The notes below the pieces were generated by a model. It had not been told where the DNA came from. It made no database searches and worked only from the letters and a program-made list of their open reading frames with translations. Below are positions 1 to 11,559 of a DNA stretch of 64,000 bases, piece after piece. Where the stretch lies: assembly GCF_019059575.1 (NCBI RefSeq), contig NW_024881842.1:248001-312000 (forward strand), given 5' to 3'. Position 1 is the stretch's first letter. Each line of letters opens with the position of its first letter. The stretch is from Amphibalanus amphitrite (lineage: Eukaryota; Arthropoda; Thecostraca; Balanomorpha; Balanidae). A program made the translations under genes and the position numbers.

Positions 1-1893
1 GGGTGGGCCGAGGAAGGTCATTGTCAGGGCGTGTCGGGCCACCGGGTCACAGCCGAGAAACCAGCGTGAATCCGGCTGGAACTCAACTCCAACATTATGT
101 ACAATTCGCATCGTGACACAACGGTGGACCCATGCATAACTATTTATCAGTGTCGTGAGCGGCAACATCCGCTCAACTCTAACAAACTCGCGTTTATAGT
201 TCATTACTGCGAGCTGTGTCGCAACCGCGGTAACCATTCTACCGTACGGTTCACGAGGTCAGGGCGCTAATCCCCAAACATCTTGATCTAGTTATACGGA
301 GGTCGCCGATCAGGCTAAATACCGATTAGGTACTGGCGTGATCGCTGGGCGCGGGCGGCGCGACTGTCCCCTCGGGGGGCGCGGGAGCGACAGGACAGAG
401 GGGCGGGCGGGGCAGAGGGGCGCGCCGGACAGAGCGGGGGCGGACCCGGGGACAGATGGAGGGCAGAGCGGCGCTGCAGCTCCCCGGAGTGTGGCCAGGG
501 TCAGGGCGAGAGCTGAGAGAGGACCGGCGATCACGGGCCCACGCCGCCGCGCCGCCCACCTCAAAAGGTAGCCTTGGGATTAATCACCCGATCCGCGCAC
601 CGATGATAAATTCTCACCATTATCAGGCCATCGCACAGCGTGACTGCCCCCCGGGCCTGTCGATATCAGAAGCAATTCATAGCAGATGGGTACCGTATGC
701 GGCGTCGCGGGTGTGACAAGAACGCCGTGTCAACCTCGTTACACTTCGTGCCCGGTCTTGTCTTGGTGCAGACCCGCTGAAAACTCTCTGCAAACTCACG
801 GGGCGCGGGCCGGCAGCGACGCCCCGACATCGCTGTTCGTTCGGGCCGGTGACGTCACGTCACGGAAATCCAGTGACGTCACGTCACGCTAGCGACACGG
901 CGGATGACGTGACATCGCCCCGGGCGTCGTCACCCTCTCACGTGGCTCATTTTCAGCTTCCTACTAGAGACCCCCTCGAACCCCTTCGACACGTTCCGAG
1001 CGCAAAACTGGGTCATCTGTTGTGACGTCACAGGAGGGGGTCACGTGGCGGTTATCGGAGGGGCGGTGTTTCGGCTATCTGCCGGTCATTCTGCCGCGGA
1101 AGGGAGGGGCGGGCGCGTGAGAGGGTGGCACCAGCGGGCACCTCATGACCGCACAAGGTCGACAGTGACCAGTGACTTGGCACGCGGCCGCATTGTGACC
1201 GAGTCACTGCAGCAGCACGGAGTAGCCGCCGGCCGTCAGCCATGGATGTGTCAGCCCGGGATGGTGTAAATTAGTGACAACAACTGTCCGAAAATAACGT
1301 CAGCTTCTTAATCGTTATTGATCTTATAAGAATGTTACAATTGAAAACGAAAACGAAATAATAAATGATTTATTTAACACGTAGATGGAGCCATCGAGGT
1401 GCTGCTTCTACAAAGCGACCATATACGAGTACATGAATGGGCTATGGCCACATATTCTACATTGCATGGTAAACGCTGAATCGTTTGTCAATCCATAAAA
1501 CTAGCCAAGCGTGCACCATTCGTAACAAAATGACTACACAAGCAGCAGCATCGTGGAGTGGATTGTATGTAAATGAGGGTGAATACCTAATATCGATTGC
1601 AAACGAGGCCCACATCAATCATATGCCCCTAAAACTAACAAAACCCAGTCATTCTCTACCTCTCGGCACTCTCACTGCCAGTGACAGTTCATAGAAAATC
1701 GCCTCCCGTCACCTAGAAACAACCTCCGGCCCCGCCGGCCGGCCGGCCGGCCTCACTCAAGGCACGGCACTCTCCCACGTGTGGTTTGGTGGTCGTGTTT
1801 ACGACGGTGATACGTACACCTTACGCCTGGGTTATATACTGAACTGTATAAACATACAATAAAACCTGCAATAAAAACTAGAGTTTTCAGATC
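1..1893. other. Intergenic stretch, GC-rich island and small repeats, no gene recognised
   Basis: I find no convincing coding exon here. Positions about 340-560 are strongly G/C-rich with many CpG dinucleotides, which would fit a promoter or CpG-rich island, but no gene start can be assigned. A short CCGG repeat lies near 1735-1752. The CRE-like cluster at 850-1030 is listed separately. Short open frames in the GC-rich part have no recognisable domain and probably reflect base composition. Confidence 0.5.
850..1030. promoter_or_regulatory. Cluster of CRE-like TGACGTCA palindromes
   Basis: Perfect TGACGTCA octamers occur at 850-857, 874-881 and 1023-1030, with a one-base variant (TGACGTGA) at 905-912. 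The first two are each followed directly by CGTCACG, so a 15-bp unit is repeated 24 bp apart. TGACGTCA is the established binding site of CREB/ATF-type bZIP factors. The cluster lies next to a GC-rich stretch, suggesting a promoter or enhancer, but no gene start is visible beside it. The dispersed TTAA repeats in this window also carry TGACGTCA, so the cluster could instead be a repeat remnant. Confidence 0.45.
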
Positions 1894-3074
1894 TTAACCC
1901 GCGCCCCGTTGGGCTCTGCCGAGCAACGCGCCCGGTTGGGGGGGGGCCCATTTTGGCCCCCCCCCCCTAAGATCTCGAGAACCACGCAACATAGCGACAA
2001 GCGGTAAACGGCGTTGGATAGCCCCAACGGGGAACTACCTTGTGACCCAATTTTATTGACCTAGGTCAAACCGATGACGTCACAGGTCAGGTCAAAGATC
2101 CAATTTTCACCGTTTACAGGCACTTCAAGAAATGCGTTGTAAAATCGAGTAAAATGCATTTCATTGAAAATCATCGATGGGGAAATGTTCTTCAAACACA
2201 TATTTTGCTATTTGAAGTCACTGATACCAGGTCAGGTCACAGAGGTCAGGTCACGGGGGGGTCACAATATGAAAGTGTCGTGTGATACATGTTTTATGGT
2301 CCATTTTACATGACAAATGCGATTATATGGGTCAGGCAGCCTTTGGGGCCAGCTTAGATCACGTTTTGGTCAAGGTCAGGTCAAGGTCAGGTCAAGGTCA
2401 GGTCAAATTAGGTCAAATTTCAAAGTTAATATTTTTGCATAAAATGGGTATCGAATCGATGCAGCTCGTCACGGGGAGTTCAATGGTGGTCTTTGTTTTG
2501 CCGTACGTGGTCTGGAATTGCTAAAAATTGAGTTCAAAAATTTGACGTCATCATTTTTGAACAGTTTTTTCGCTATAACTTGGCCAAAAAACGAGATATC
2601 AATCTGAAATTTGGTATGTATATAGAAGAGCGCTGGGACTATCACATATATTCCGGTTTTTTCGAAATTCGGAAAAATTCTGGATTTTTTCAAAGTTTTT
2701 CTAAAAAAATCAATTTTTTGAATTTTGTTTGGTCAAAAACCAAAAATTTTGAAAATCCGAGATAGCAGTTTTGTAGCGCCGCTTTTTGTCTACTAGACCA
2801 TATAAAGAACTTTGAAATTGCTTGATAACTGTAGATTTGGTGAGCGTTTCAAGATTGCATGTTTTTTGCTCATTTTTGCTCGAACATGACCTCAGTTTGA
2901 CCTCAATAACTCCTGACCTAAGGTGACCTAAGACTTGAAATTTGGTGTGAAGGTGTCAAATTGATGCCCGGGAAGGTACTGAAAATTTGGCGGCGCTGCG
3001 CGCCGCCGTTTTCTTGCTATTCAGGAAAAACCACAGGGGGGGGCCAAAATGGCCCCCCCCCAACGGGGCGAGGG
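1894..3074 (+). mobile_element. TTAA-flanked non-autonomous element, family 1a (copy 1)
   Basis: The left end reads TTAA-CCCGCGCCCC followed by a G-run/C-run hairpin (about 1939-1970) with a CATTTT-like core. The right end carries the reverse-complement hairpin (about 3036-3061, core AAAAT) and then GGGGCGAGGG, where the final TTAA has decayed. The interior has no coding capacity. It holds AGGTCA arrays, a TGACGTCA site, and subterminal motifs (AGATCTCGAGA, CAAGCGGTAAACGG) shared with other families here. TTAA flanks plus a terminus starting CCC resemble piggyBac-type MITEs; that assignment is inferred because no transposase is present. An inverted copy lies at 4109-5923. Confidence 0.72.
2367..2418 (+). 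repeat. Tandem AGGTCA half-site array
   Basis: Inside the family 1a element, AGGTCA hexamers repeat head to tail, some directly abutting and some with one-base spacing (a GGTCAAGGTCA pattern), giving about seven half-sites in 52 bp. AGGTCA is the consensus half-site of nuclear hormone receptors, and direct repeats with 0-1 bp spacing are typical DR0/DR1 sites. Whether any receptor binds here is unknown. The array is shorter in the inverted copy, so it may be a simple minisatellite. Confidence 0.6.
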
Positions 3075-4108
3075 GCCATTACTCCCGTTGGTAGACGTTA
3101 CTCATGCAGTCTACGTGACCTCAGCACTGCAAGTTTCAATTCCCAAGTTAGATGTTTGTTCGTGTCAAGCTTTTTGAGATAACTTTTTTTGTAAGGGTGT
3201 TTGAACGGAGTTGATCTTAGCATCAAATGTACTTATCTTATGTGGTTCTGAACAATTCAACCCTTTCATAATTGTGCAATGCGCATTTCGCAGCAAAACT
3301 ATTCAATAAGAAGCTCAGTACTTTTCAAGACAGGCACATGAACACCATTCGACGAAATTCCCACATAGTCCGAGTGTAAAATTGCGGGGCACGAGAAACC
3401 TGTGGCCTTGAACCTGGCCCCTGTTCGCAACAGGCTGCCGGTCAGTCAGAAGAAATTGGGCATCACAAAGACGTGCGAGTAGCTAATGAATGACTGAAAT
3501 ACCATCAGCAGACAGAGGTGAAGCGCCATGCCTATTCATCGAGCTAGCGGTCTAATTTTCTTTCAGCTTGACGATATTTATCATTGCCTGAATGTCATTC
3601 TCACATAATCCAGCTTATCCTGGATTAACTTCCATCCGTATAAAATGATATTAATAAGTGCACAGTCATGTCTGCACTCTTTTTAGCCAACTACCAGTAA
3701 AACGTCATTACGTTGTGTAACCAGCTTGACATTTGAAGCATGCACCTAATAAATTTAAAACTCACCATTCGAAATAGCTAATGCGATTAACCGTATCTTT
3801 AATTGCTCATGATGACAGAAAAGAAAAAGTGAGGTTTGAGCACTGAGCAGTTTGAATCAGGTTTTCACAGTTGCAGTAGCCTAATTCTATTCCGACTCCA
3901 AGTTCCAACGCAAGGTTTTAGTAGCTCGTCTTCGACTCTGATTCTACATAACTTTGACTCCAATTCGGACTGGTGTAACATGGTGCAACCTATTCCTTCC
4001 AAGGGCTACCAACACATAAGTGTTTTGTTAGCCGCATGCTTTATCCTAGTATCAGATCGCCAGCTGATTTTCTGGTGAAAACAAAAATGACCAGCTCATG
4101 TCAGGTCA
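3075..4108. other. Intergenic stretch, no gene or structure seen
   Basis: This stretch between two inverted TTAA elements is moderately AT-rich. Short open frames are present but none shows a domain, splice context or repeat that I recognise. Confidence 0.4.
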
Positions 4109-4877
4109 TTAACCCTCGCCCCGCTGGGGGGGCAATATGCCCCCCTGTGGTTTTTCCTTAATAGCAAAAAAAAACGGCGCCGCACAGCGCCGCAAAATTT
4201 TCAGTACCTTCGCAGTCATCAAGTTGACACCATCACAAAAACATTAAGTCATAAGTCACCTTAGGTCAGAAGTTATTGAGGTCAAACTGAGGTCATGTTC
4301 GAGCAAAAATGAGCAAAAAATATGACATCTTGAAACGCTCATAAAATCAACAGTTAAAGCAATGTCAAAGTTTTTTATGTGGTCGTGTAGAGAAAAACGG
4401 CGCTACAAAACTGTTATCTCGGATTTTCAAGATTTTGGGATTTTGACAAAAAAAAAGTAAAAAAACGTTTTTTTTTTGGAAAAAACTCAAACAATCCAAA
4501 AAAATCAATGTTCGAAAAAACAGAATGTGTATGATATTTCCTGCTCTCTTCTATCTATAACAAATTTTAGATCGATACCTCCTTTTTTGGCCAAGTTATA
4601 GCGAAAAAAACTGCTCAAAGTTGATGATGTAAATGTTGTAACTCAATCTTTAGTAATTCTAGACAACGTAGCGCAAAACAAAGACCACCATTAGGCTCCC
4701 CGTGACGAGCTGCATCGAATCAATACCCATTTTATGCAAAATATCAAGCTTGAAATTTGACCAAATTTGACCTGAACTTTACCTGACCTTCGTTTATTGT
4801 TTATTGTTTATTGTTTATTAGGCATTGTCAGCCACAGGCAAAACCCAATGACGGCTGAGGTCAAAGTAAAATATAAA

Positions 4878-4916
4878 CACGCACACGCACACACGCACAC
4901 ACACAAGACACACACT
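4878..4916. repeat. CA-rich microsatellite
   Basis: An imperfect run of CA dinucleotides interrupted by CGCA units lies in the 3' untranslated part of the truncated LINE. It is a simple repeat with no coding meaning. Confidence 0.8.
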
Positions 4917-5115
4917 ATTTCATCACACCTGCCTACGCACATGCATATGCCTATACCCACCACAGACAAAAAGCCGCGGGACACTTTAAGACAGCAATAG
5001 CTCGTATAAAAGTGGCAAAAGGCCAAAACACTGAGATACAATAAAAAAGAAACAATAAAATGACACATGATCTGTAAAAAATGCAAAAGATAAAAGTAAT
5101 GCAAACAATAGCAGC

Positions 5116-5430
5116 CTACGTCATACAAGTACCAAGGCCTCGTGCGTAGGCACGGATGCGCGCGGTGCAGTGGAGACTAGGCTGAAAGAAATCCTCGTCT
5201 GGATATTTGTTCAGGTACTCATTCACTAGTTTCGGGACTCGTACGCCGAGGCCGTTCTTCACCGTATCAACCCGTCCAAAAGGTACGTTGAACAAGCCCG
5301 TCTGCCTAGAGCGCCGGCCAGGAACACGCAGCGAAAACATAGTCACAAGTAGCCCACAGTCCAGTCGGCCGGCAAACACAGAGCGTATGAACTTCAAGTC
5401 GGTCTGAACAAGTCTAGCTTTGATGGACAT
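5116..5430 (-). pseudogene. LINE ORF2 C-terminal fragment
   Basis: A 104-codon open frame lies within the truncated LINE. Its middle part, from PGRRSRQTGLFNVPFGRVDT to VRVPKLVNEYL, resembles the C-terminal region after the polymerase domain of Jockey/CR1-like reverse transcriptases, where an arginine-rich stretch is followed by a V/I-P segment and a conserved RxPxLxN-type motif. No catalytic polymerase motif (F/YADD) is present, so it cannot encode active enzyme. The first Met is arbitrary because the 5' part is missing. Confidence 0.6.
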
Positions 5431-5965
5431 ACATCAGAATCATAACCTTCATCAGAACATAACGTAAACTGGCCCTATAGAGGCTGCCTGACGCACATAA
5501 TCGCATTTGTCATGTAAAATGGACCATAAAACATGCATCACATGATATTTTCATATTGTGACCCTCAGTGAGCTGACCTCTGTGACATGACATGGTATCA
5601 GTGACCTCAAATAGAAAAATGTGTTTGATGAAAAATTCCCCATCGATGATTTTCAATGACATGCATTTTACTCGATTTTACAACACATTTCTTGAAATGC
5701 CTGTAAACGGTGAAAATTCGACCTTTGACCTGACCTGTGACGTCATCGGTTTGACCGAGGTCAATGAAATTTGATCTCGAGGTAGTGACACATTGGAGCT
5801 ATCCAACACCCTTTGCTGCTTGCCGCTATGTTGCGTGGTTCTCGAGATCTTAGGGGGCAAAATGCCCCCGCCCCCTTACAACGGGGTCCGTTGCTCGGCA
5901 GACCCCAACGGGGCGCGGGTTAACTCATGACGTCATAAAATAAATAATCCTATGTAGACCAGATG

Positions 5966-6030
5966 TTAACCCGAGCCCCGCTGGGCTATTCAGCCATACG
6001 CGCCCTGCATAGGGGGGGGGGGCAGATTCT
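5966..6030 (+). mobile_element. Orphan left end of a TTAA family 1 element
   Basis: TTAA at 5966-5969 is followed by CCCGAGCCCCGCTGGG and a run of about 12 G. This matches the left terminus of family 1, but no matching hairpin C-run or right end follows. It appears to be a truncated or solo end about 45 bp from the right end of the 4109-5923 copy. Confidence 0.55.
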
Positions 6031-7952
6031 ACTGTCTACTTCTACTTCTGTCTAACTTCCGAACCGATGGTCGTAGAAAAGCTCTCAACAAGGCGGATCT
6101 TAAGAGCCAATTTTTTGCGTAAGTAGGTACAGTGCATGTTCGAGGCTGATGAGCAACGGACCTGTAGGCGGGCGGGTCCTAGACCGGTCCGGTAATTTTC
6201 GTTAATTCTTTTCTTTGAGTTGCTCGTTTTGAAACCGGTTCGCTACTGTCGTCCAGCTGCTGATAGGAATGACGGAACAATTCTGCAGCAGGACCGTTCG
6301 TGCACCACTGCTGGGCACCCTCCCCCTCCCCGTCCCCCCAACAGTACCTACGCACATCTGAGAGCAGAACAATGCGCGGGATTAGGCTGCAACTGGACCA
6401 TAATTGGCTTACTTTTTCGCCGTGCGGTACGGAACAGCGCGCAGATATGCACGAGTGTACATTGGAGAATCATGAAAAATGGTATGCTTGCAAGTCCAAC
6501 GATGAGGATGACATTGACTAACAGGGATAACACAAAGCCCATCTCGGAGATCAATGCAATGCAGTCAATGCAATCAAGGTGGAGTAGGAAAGAGAATGTG
6601 ACAAATGATAATAAAATTGATGCTGAGTGGCTTATCCCGTGACAAGGACAGCCATTATAGTCCTGAGTAATTAGGACAGAGGTCAACGTAGGCCATTGCT
6701 CATCGATTATTGCTCAACTCAATTAATCAGTAGTTTGGCGAAAGGAGAAAGAGCAACTATGTTCTGGGGCGTAGTAGGGCTATCCTATTTTTGCAGAACA
6801 GTGCCGAGGTCGAGAGCGTGAGTTTTTTTAACCGTCCATAACTTTTGCCCAAACTGCAGTAATGATTCCGATGGACATGGTTTCGAGATAGATCGAATCC
6901 CACGCTCAGCAAAAAAATTTGCACTTTTTAATCATATTGCCCGGCTGGGAGCTCCCGGCTAGACGACATCACGACACTATTCGAGCAGCATGACTGGCAA
7001 TGTTGCCAGTCATGCTGCTCGAATAGTGTTAGTAAACGCTAGGAATATGCTAGCGCTGAGGGCTCCGCCACCCTTCACAAGGGTCCGGATACCCTCCCCC
7101 CCCCTCCAGTAAGTTCACTTCCATTATGCAGCCTAAATGTATAAAAGTGTACAATTTTGATCGAGGCATCCCTCCATCAATTCCAAACCCGTGGTGGAGC
7201 TCCTGGCTGGCTTTTGACTTTATTTTACTGACTTTGTTGTACTTCGGGCAGCATCACAAAACATGAAAAACATGATTCATGCATTGATACTTTCCAAGTT
7301 TCAGTCTTCAATCTTGTTCAAATGCTGCAGCTAAGACTAGCTGTCACAAATCGTTGGACTATTTTTTCATATTGTGTAGTTTACTTTCGTTTCAGATGTA
7401 TCAAGATATGTCTTTCGTTTCCAGTTTCCACTGATGACACAATTTTTATGATAGTTTGGCATAGTATCCTCTATTTTCCTGTCGTTATTCCCATGCGTTA
7501 CCCACTCTTTCCATGTTCTGTTCATCCCTGGATTAGCATCAGTAGATCGCTGACCGCTCCCACGCATTGAGCGCCTTTCTCAGTCGTGTGCAGACGCCCT
7601 TTTGCAGCTGCCTCAGGTGCGGGACGGGTTCAGACGCCACTCAGCTAGATTTAGCTCTCCTCAAGCACGGCATTGTCTGCTCCCGACGCGGCACTAATCT
7701 GCGGCACATGGTATTCGCGGATACTTATGCTCTCAGATGTGATTTCCCAGCAGGTTACATTGATTTCCAGCTACATGTGTGCGATATAAATAATACTCTG
7801 CATTCTGTAAGGCTCATTTATTTCCACTCGCCACAAATAGCCTATCGTGGTTCTTTACCTTACGGCTATCGTTCCAATAATTGCTAAAAAGATAAATAGC
7901 TCAGTCACTCGGGAATCGTAACACCAAGACGAGATATTCTCAATATCAGACA
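6031..7952. other. Intergenic stretch with one perfect hairpin, no gene recognised
   Basis: No exon or known element can be supported. The stretch contains the 27-bp perfect inverted repeat at 6974-7029 (listed separately) and a C-run near 7096. The longest open frames have no recognisable domain. Confidence 0.4.
6974..7029. repeat. Perfect 27-bp inverted repeat with 2-nt loop
   Basis: The sequence from ACACTATTCGAGCAGCATGA onwards is mirrored exactly by its reverse complement, separated by only two bases. A loop that short argues against a typical pre-miRNA. A recent palindrome, a small foldback element or a protein-binding site are alternatives. Confidence 0.8.
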
Positions 7953-8568
7953 GTAACCCGCGCCCCACTGGGGTCTGCGTATAACACGCCCTACTGGGGG
8001 GGGGCTATTCATAGCCCCCCTCCAAACCCCGAAGCTACTGGGCCGATGGCCAAAATTCAAACGGCGTCTGATAGCCTCGGAAAACTGTCGAGCGAAACCT
8101 AACTTTATTGACCTCGATGTTACCGATGACGTCAAGATCAGGTCAAAACAAAAATTATAATCGATGTTTGGCTTGTTCACATTTTGGGGTCTGGCCGCCG
8201 GCTTACAAGTCAGATAAGGCTCATTTTTGGTTTACGCCTTTAGATACCCGGAGGGTACCAAACTTGTACTTTGATTTTCAGGTCAGGGTCAGGTTATCAC
8301 AGGTCACGGAAATTTTATATCATGAATCGGTCACGTGACACATGTTTACACATGTCCATTTTAGGCCATATATTTCGTATTCCGTGTCGTTTATGTCATT
8401 TGAGGTCATTTTAAGTTGAATTTAGCTGAGGTCAGGCCACCTTCAGGTAAAAAGGTCACATTTTAGTCAAAAGTTAAAATTTGCAACACAAAAGGTGTCT
8501 ATCGAATGTAGTTCGAGGTCAGGACTCAGGAGCACGATGGTGCTATTTATATTGGTGTGCGATGTCAA

Positions 8569-9529
8569 ATACATTATATATTCCCGACCGGGGCTGGGAA
8601 AATGCGTTTTATTCACCGAGGTTTTTGTGCGGAGGACCGAGTGCCGGTAGGCACGAGGTCCGTAGCAAAAAACCGAGGTGAATAAAACTGCATTTTCACA
8701 GCCCACGCAAGGCCTGGGCCAAGCCTGGGCTTGGGAAGAGATTTGGCCCACGGTTGGGAAGAGATTTACCACATGCCGTACCGGCGCAACACTTAATATC
8801 ATATTCATTTGATATTTTACACTTTAATCTTAATATTGTGTTAATATTATATTAGTACTATGTTCATATTTATAGTCACTGTGATTATTTTTTGTGTTTT
8901 TCATTATTGGGCTGCGTTGAGTATTAGATGAAATTCCTACTTCCCCCTTATTTAGGGTTTGAAAAAGCTGAGGATGAAGATGGTGAAGCGCCAGAACCAG
9001 AAGTTAGAATAAAGATATGGAGTCCAGTAGGAGTGAGGAAACCGTGAGGAAAGCTGAAAATTGGGTGAAACGCTGAATCAAACGCGTCTTGGATCTCAGC
9101 TGGAACAATATCAAATGTTTCATTGTGGCACGTTAAGATGCTTCACGCATTTAAATTGATCGTTTTTTTTTTGCGTGCATTATGTAGAGATAATTATTAT
9201 TCCGATTTCCGACCATGTTCTGCAGCAATAAATACATTGGCATTGGAACGATAACCTTGTTTAGTTGAATTACGTTGACAGCAAAAGTAAGTAAACACGC
9301 AGTCACTTACTTTTGCTGATGCTGTTAGTGAACACACAATCCGTAAATATCTTCTTTGAAATTGGTTCTTCCGCTCAGAATATTCAGTAAAATTTTGTCT
9401 GGGAAAATCAAAAAGCCCTAGGGCCGAATCGTTTCCCAAATACCTTCAACATTAGCCGAGGCGGGCCGAAGCCATTTCCCAAATGCACGTGCTAATGTTA
9501 AAGGGATATCTCGGCATGTGGTAATATAC
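8569..9529. mobile_element. Insertion inside the family 1b element, carrying a palindrome
   Basis: This segment is absent from the homologous copy at 48227-49417, where the flanking sequences join directly. It begins near a TATATTCCCGACCGGGGC stretch and ends with CGGCATGTGGTAATATA; the outer ends may be weak inverted repeats. A long imperfect palindrome lies at about 8594-8703. No transposase is recognised. The borders are estimated from the alignment break and may be off by 10-20 bp. Confidence 0.55.
8594..8703. repeat. Long imperfect palindrome
   Basis: The left arm runs from GCTGGGAAAATGCGTTTTAT through CACCGAGGTTTTTG to CGAGTGCCGG. The right arm repeats this as its reverse complement (GGCACGAGGTCCGTAGC... 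to ...AAAACTGCATTTTCACAGC). Arms are roughly 50 bp with almost no spacer. The pattern resembles a foldback MITE. Confidence 0.7.
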
Positions 9530-10073
9530 TGAAAATTGATTTGAAGAATTCGTAATAGTGAAATTCTTGCTATAATGCTTATAACTTGGTTATTTTTGAA
9601 GACATCCGGCTAAAACTTGCTGAGTATATCATGAGCATGTATTCTATCACATATATTCCGTCTTTTTATTGAAAAAGTCAAATACACTTTTTGAAAAAAG
9701 ATGAAAATATAAATTTTGAAACTTAAAATAAATTATTTTCAAAATTTTCAGGATTTTGGAAATCCGAGATAGCAGTTTGACAGCCAGCTCTCACGTCCTT
9801 TCACGCAAAGAACTTGGATCTAGCTTAAAAACTGAGCTCTTGAGAACAATGGCGTAGTTCAATGCTTTGCGTCGAAATCGCCCGAACATGACGTCACTCT
9901 GACGTCATTTCCAGCCGACCTGTGGTAGCTACGAAGTTCATATTTTGCCAAAGGTGTCAAATGGATGCAGCCAAAGGTACTGGAAGTTTCGTGTCAATAT
10001 GTTCAGCGGTTTAGAAGTTATTGCAGAAAAACGAGAGGCGGCTATGAATAGCCCCCCACCCCCCGTGGGGCGC

Positions 10074-10931
10074 TACGATCATCATCGTAGCTCCCAGCTC
10101 AGTGTGGTATTGGCCGCCTGTGTATAACATACCTACTTGAAACAGCTGATGAGCGTGCGTACTGGTGATTTAACTTTTTCAGTCAAAATGGGGTGGAGAG
10201 ATTTAACTTTTTCAGGCAAAATAGGATGAAGAGAGTGGGCACATTTGTGCAAAAAAAAAGGATAAATCCATATATCTGTTCTTTGGGTGGTGCAATGACA
10301 GAAATGTTGATTGCAGTATGGAATGGAACTATTGTCGATATTTTTCTTGATAAAAAGTTATCCTCTAACATTATCGCTTCTTAAGAAAAATGACTTAATA
10401 AAACTACCATTGCACGAAACTGCCGCATGCGTATGGGGCACTTTCGTACATACAAAGGATGGGGCACTTTCGTGCACTTCCGCAAGGTTTGATGGATTAC
10501 CAGGCATTACCAGAAATTTACCAAAACAAATTGGCAGTGGGGTATTTCACTCGATTCCTTTCGACAAGAATGTATTGCACAGCAAATGTAGAAAAAAATG
10601 AGCTGGCCAACAAGAATGTGCTAGCTGCCGGCCATCGGTCCACTTCTGTGACCTCGCAAAGGTCACGCCAATTGTCACGACGTTGCAAGCAGCCGAGACT
10701 GAGTCAAGCGAGCGTCATAAATGAAACCTACAACAGATAAAAGTCATAAATCGCATGAAAACGAAAGAAAATTTGCACGCATATGCCCCTGCCCCCTAGG
10801 CGGAACCTGTCCCAAAACGTTTTTTGTAATATATTTCAAAATTTCTCGTTGAAAAATGGCACTTTTTAAACAAACAAGCTTGCAACAACTCCGTGAATAG
10901 AGTGAGCTTCTTCGCCGTGAATTTTGCTGAA
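10074..10931. other. Intergenic stretch, no gene recognised
   Basis: Only short open frames without domains are present. A short repeated phrase (GGGGCACTTTCGT) occurs near 10434 and 10461. Nothing else can be supported. Confidence 0.4.
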
Positions 10932-11213
10932 CACTGTAAAAACCCATGTCAAAAACCAGCACCCTGTACCTGCTTATTTTAAGCAGGCTAACTGGGTGCT
11001 AAATTTTAGCACCCTTTTCGAAAAATAGCTCCCTGTGCCGGCTTATTTTAAGCACCATAAATGGTTGCAGCCATTTAGGGTGCTTAAAATAAGCCGGCAC
11101 AGGGAGCTATTTTTCGAAAAGGGTGCTAAAACTTAGTACCCATTTAGCCTGCTTAAAATAAGCAGGTATAGGGTGCTGGTTTTTGACATGGGTGCTAAAG
11201 TTTTTTTACAGTG
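10932..11213. mobile_element. Foldback MITE with CACTGTAAAAA ends
   Basis: The element starts CACTGTAAAAACCCATGTCA and ends with the matching complement ...TTTTTTTACAGTG. Almost the entire 282 bp folds on itself, with arms of about 130 bp around a small centre near 11060-11080. Internally, AGCACCC and GCTTATTTTAAGC units recur on both arms. The terminal inverted repeat and lack of coding capacity define a MITE; the superfamily and target duplication are not clear from the flanks. Confidence 0.78.
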
Positions 11214-11559
11214 AACCGCATTTTGGAGTCAGGATCGCTAAAACGGGTGCGTTGAAAAAAGTTTGAAAGACGCACAAATAATACAACTTAATCATGGCAT
11301 CCTCAGAGAGTGTCCCTATGGGGGTCCGGTGATAAGATTTGCAGCAATCCCTCATGAGTCCATTCCCTAAACTTGAGGGGCTTTATCTTGGCATATCAGG
11401 GCCTCACGCAGGCCCATCCACCCTAATCTAGAAGCCCCTATCCCTTTTGTTATAGGCAGGAAGACGATTGGGTTCATTCTATCTTTGCAACCGTCCGCTA
11501 TGTGGCCGATGTCTCGCATAGGTCAGTAGACCGACCCGCGCTTCGCCCAGCCCTCCCAC

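Larger units (their letters stand above)
4793..5460 (-). mobile_element. 5'-truncated non-LTR retrotransposon (LINE) 3' fragment
   Basis: On the minus strand this insert ends in a short tandem tail of CAATAAA-type units (four copies of TTTATTG at about 4794-4820 on +), the usual 3' end of several CR1/L2/Jockey-like LINEs. It contains a reverse-transcriptase C-terminal-like open frame upstream of that tail and no LINE 5' part, as expected from incomplete target-primed reverse transcription. It splits the family 1a element, so it inserted later. The exact clade is not determined. Confidence 0.65.
4109..5923 (-). mobile_element. TTAA-flanked element, family 1a (copy 2, inverted, interrupted by a LINE fragment)
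   Basis: TTAA occurs at 4109-4112 and 5920-5923, and the right terminus GGGGCGCGGGTTAA matches the family 1 inverted repeat. Read on the minus strand it parallels the 1894-3074 copy: hairpin, AGATCTCGAGA motif, the phrase around CATTTTACATGACAAATGCG, the AGGTCA arrays and a closing G-run hairpin. It is about 670 bp longer because a LINE 3' fragment sits inside the AGGTCA region at roughly 4793-5460. Without that insert its length matches copy 1. Confidence 0.75.
7953..10073 (+). mobile_element. TTAA-type element, family 1b (copy 1, interrupted)
   Basis: The left end (GTAACCCGCGCCCCACTGGGG) and its hairpin core CTATTCATAG match the intact copy at 48227-49417. The right end has the same core inverted (CTATGAATAG) and then GTGGGGCGC, after which the TTAA has been lost. 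The interior aligns with the 48-kb copy except for about 960 bp inserted near 8569-9529. It holds AGGTCA repeats, TGACGTCA and no coding frame. Both terminal tetramers are decayed, suggesting an older copy. Confidence 0.68.

Noticed and set aside
456..716. Open frames in the GC-rich block near the left edge
   Set aside because: Base composition explains them; no domain, splice signal or repeat supports a protein.
6974..7029. Hairpin as a microRNA precursor
   Set aside because: A two-base loop and only 27 bp of perfect stem do not fit a normal animal pre-miRNA; kept as a structural finding only.
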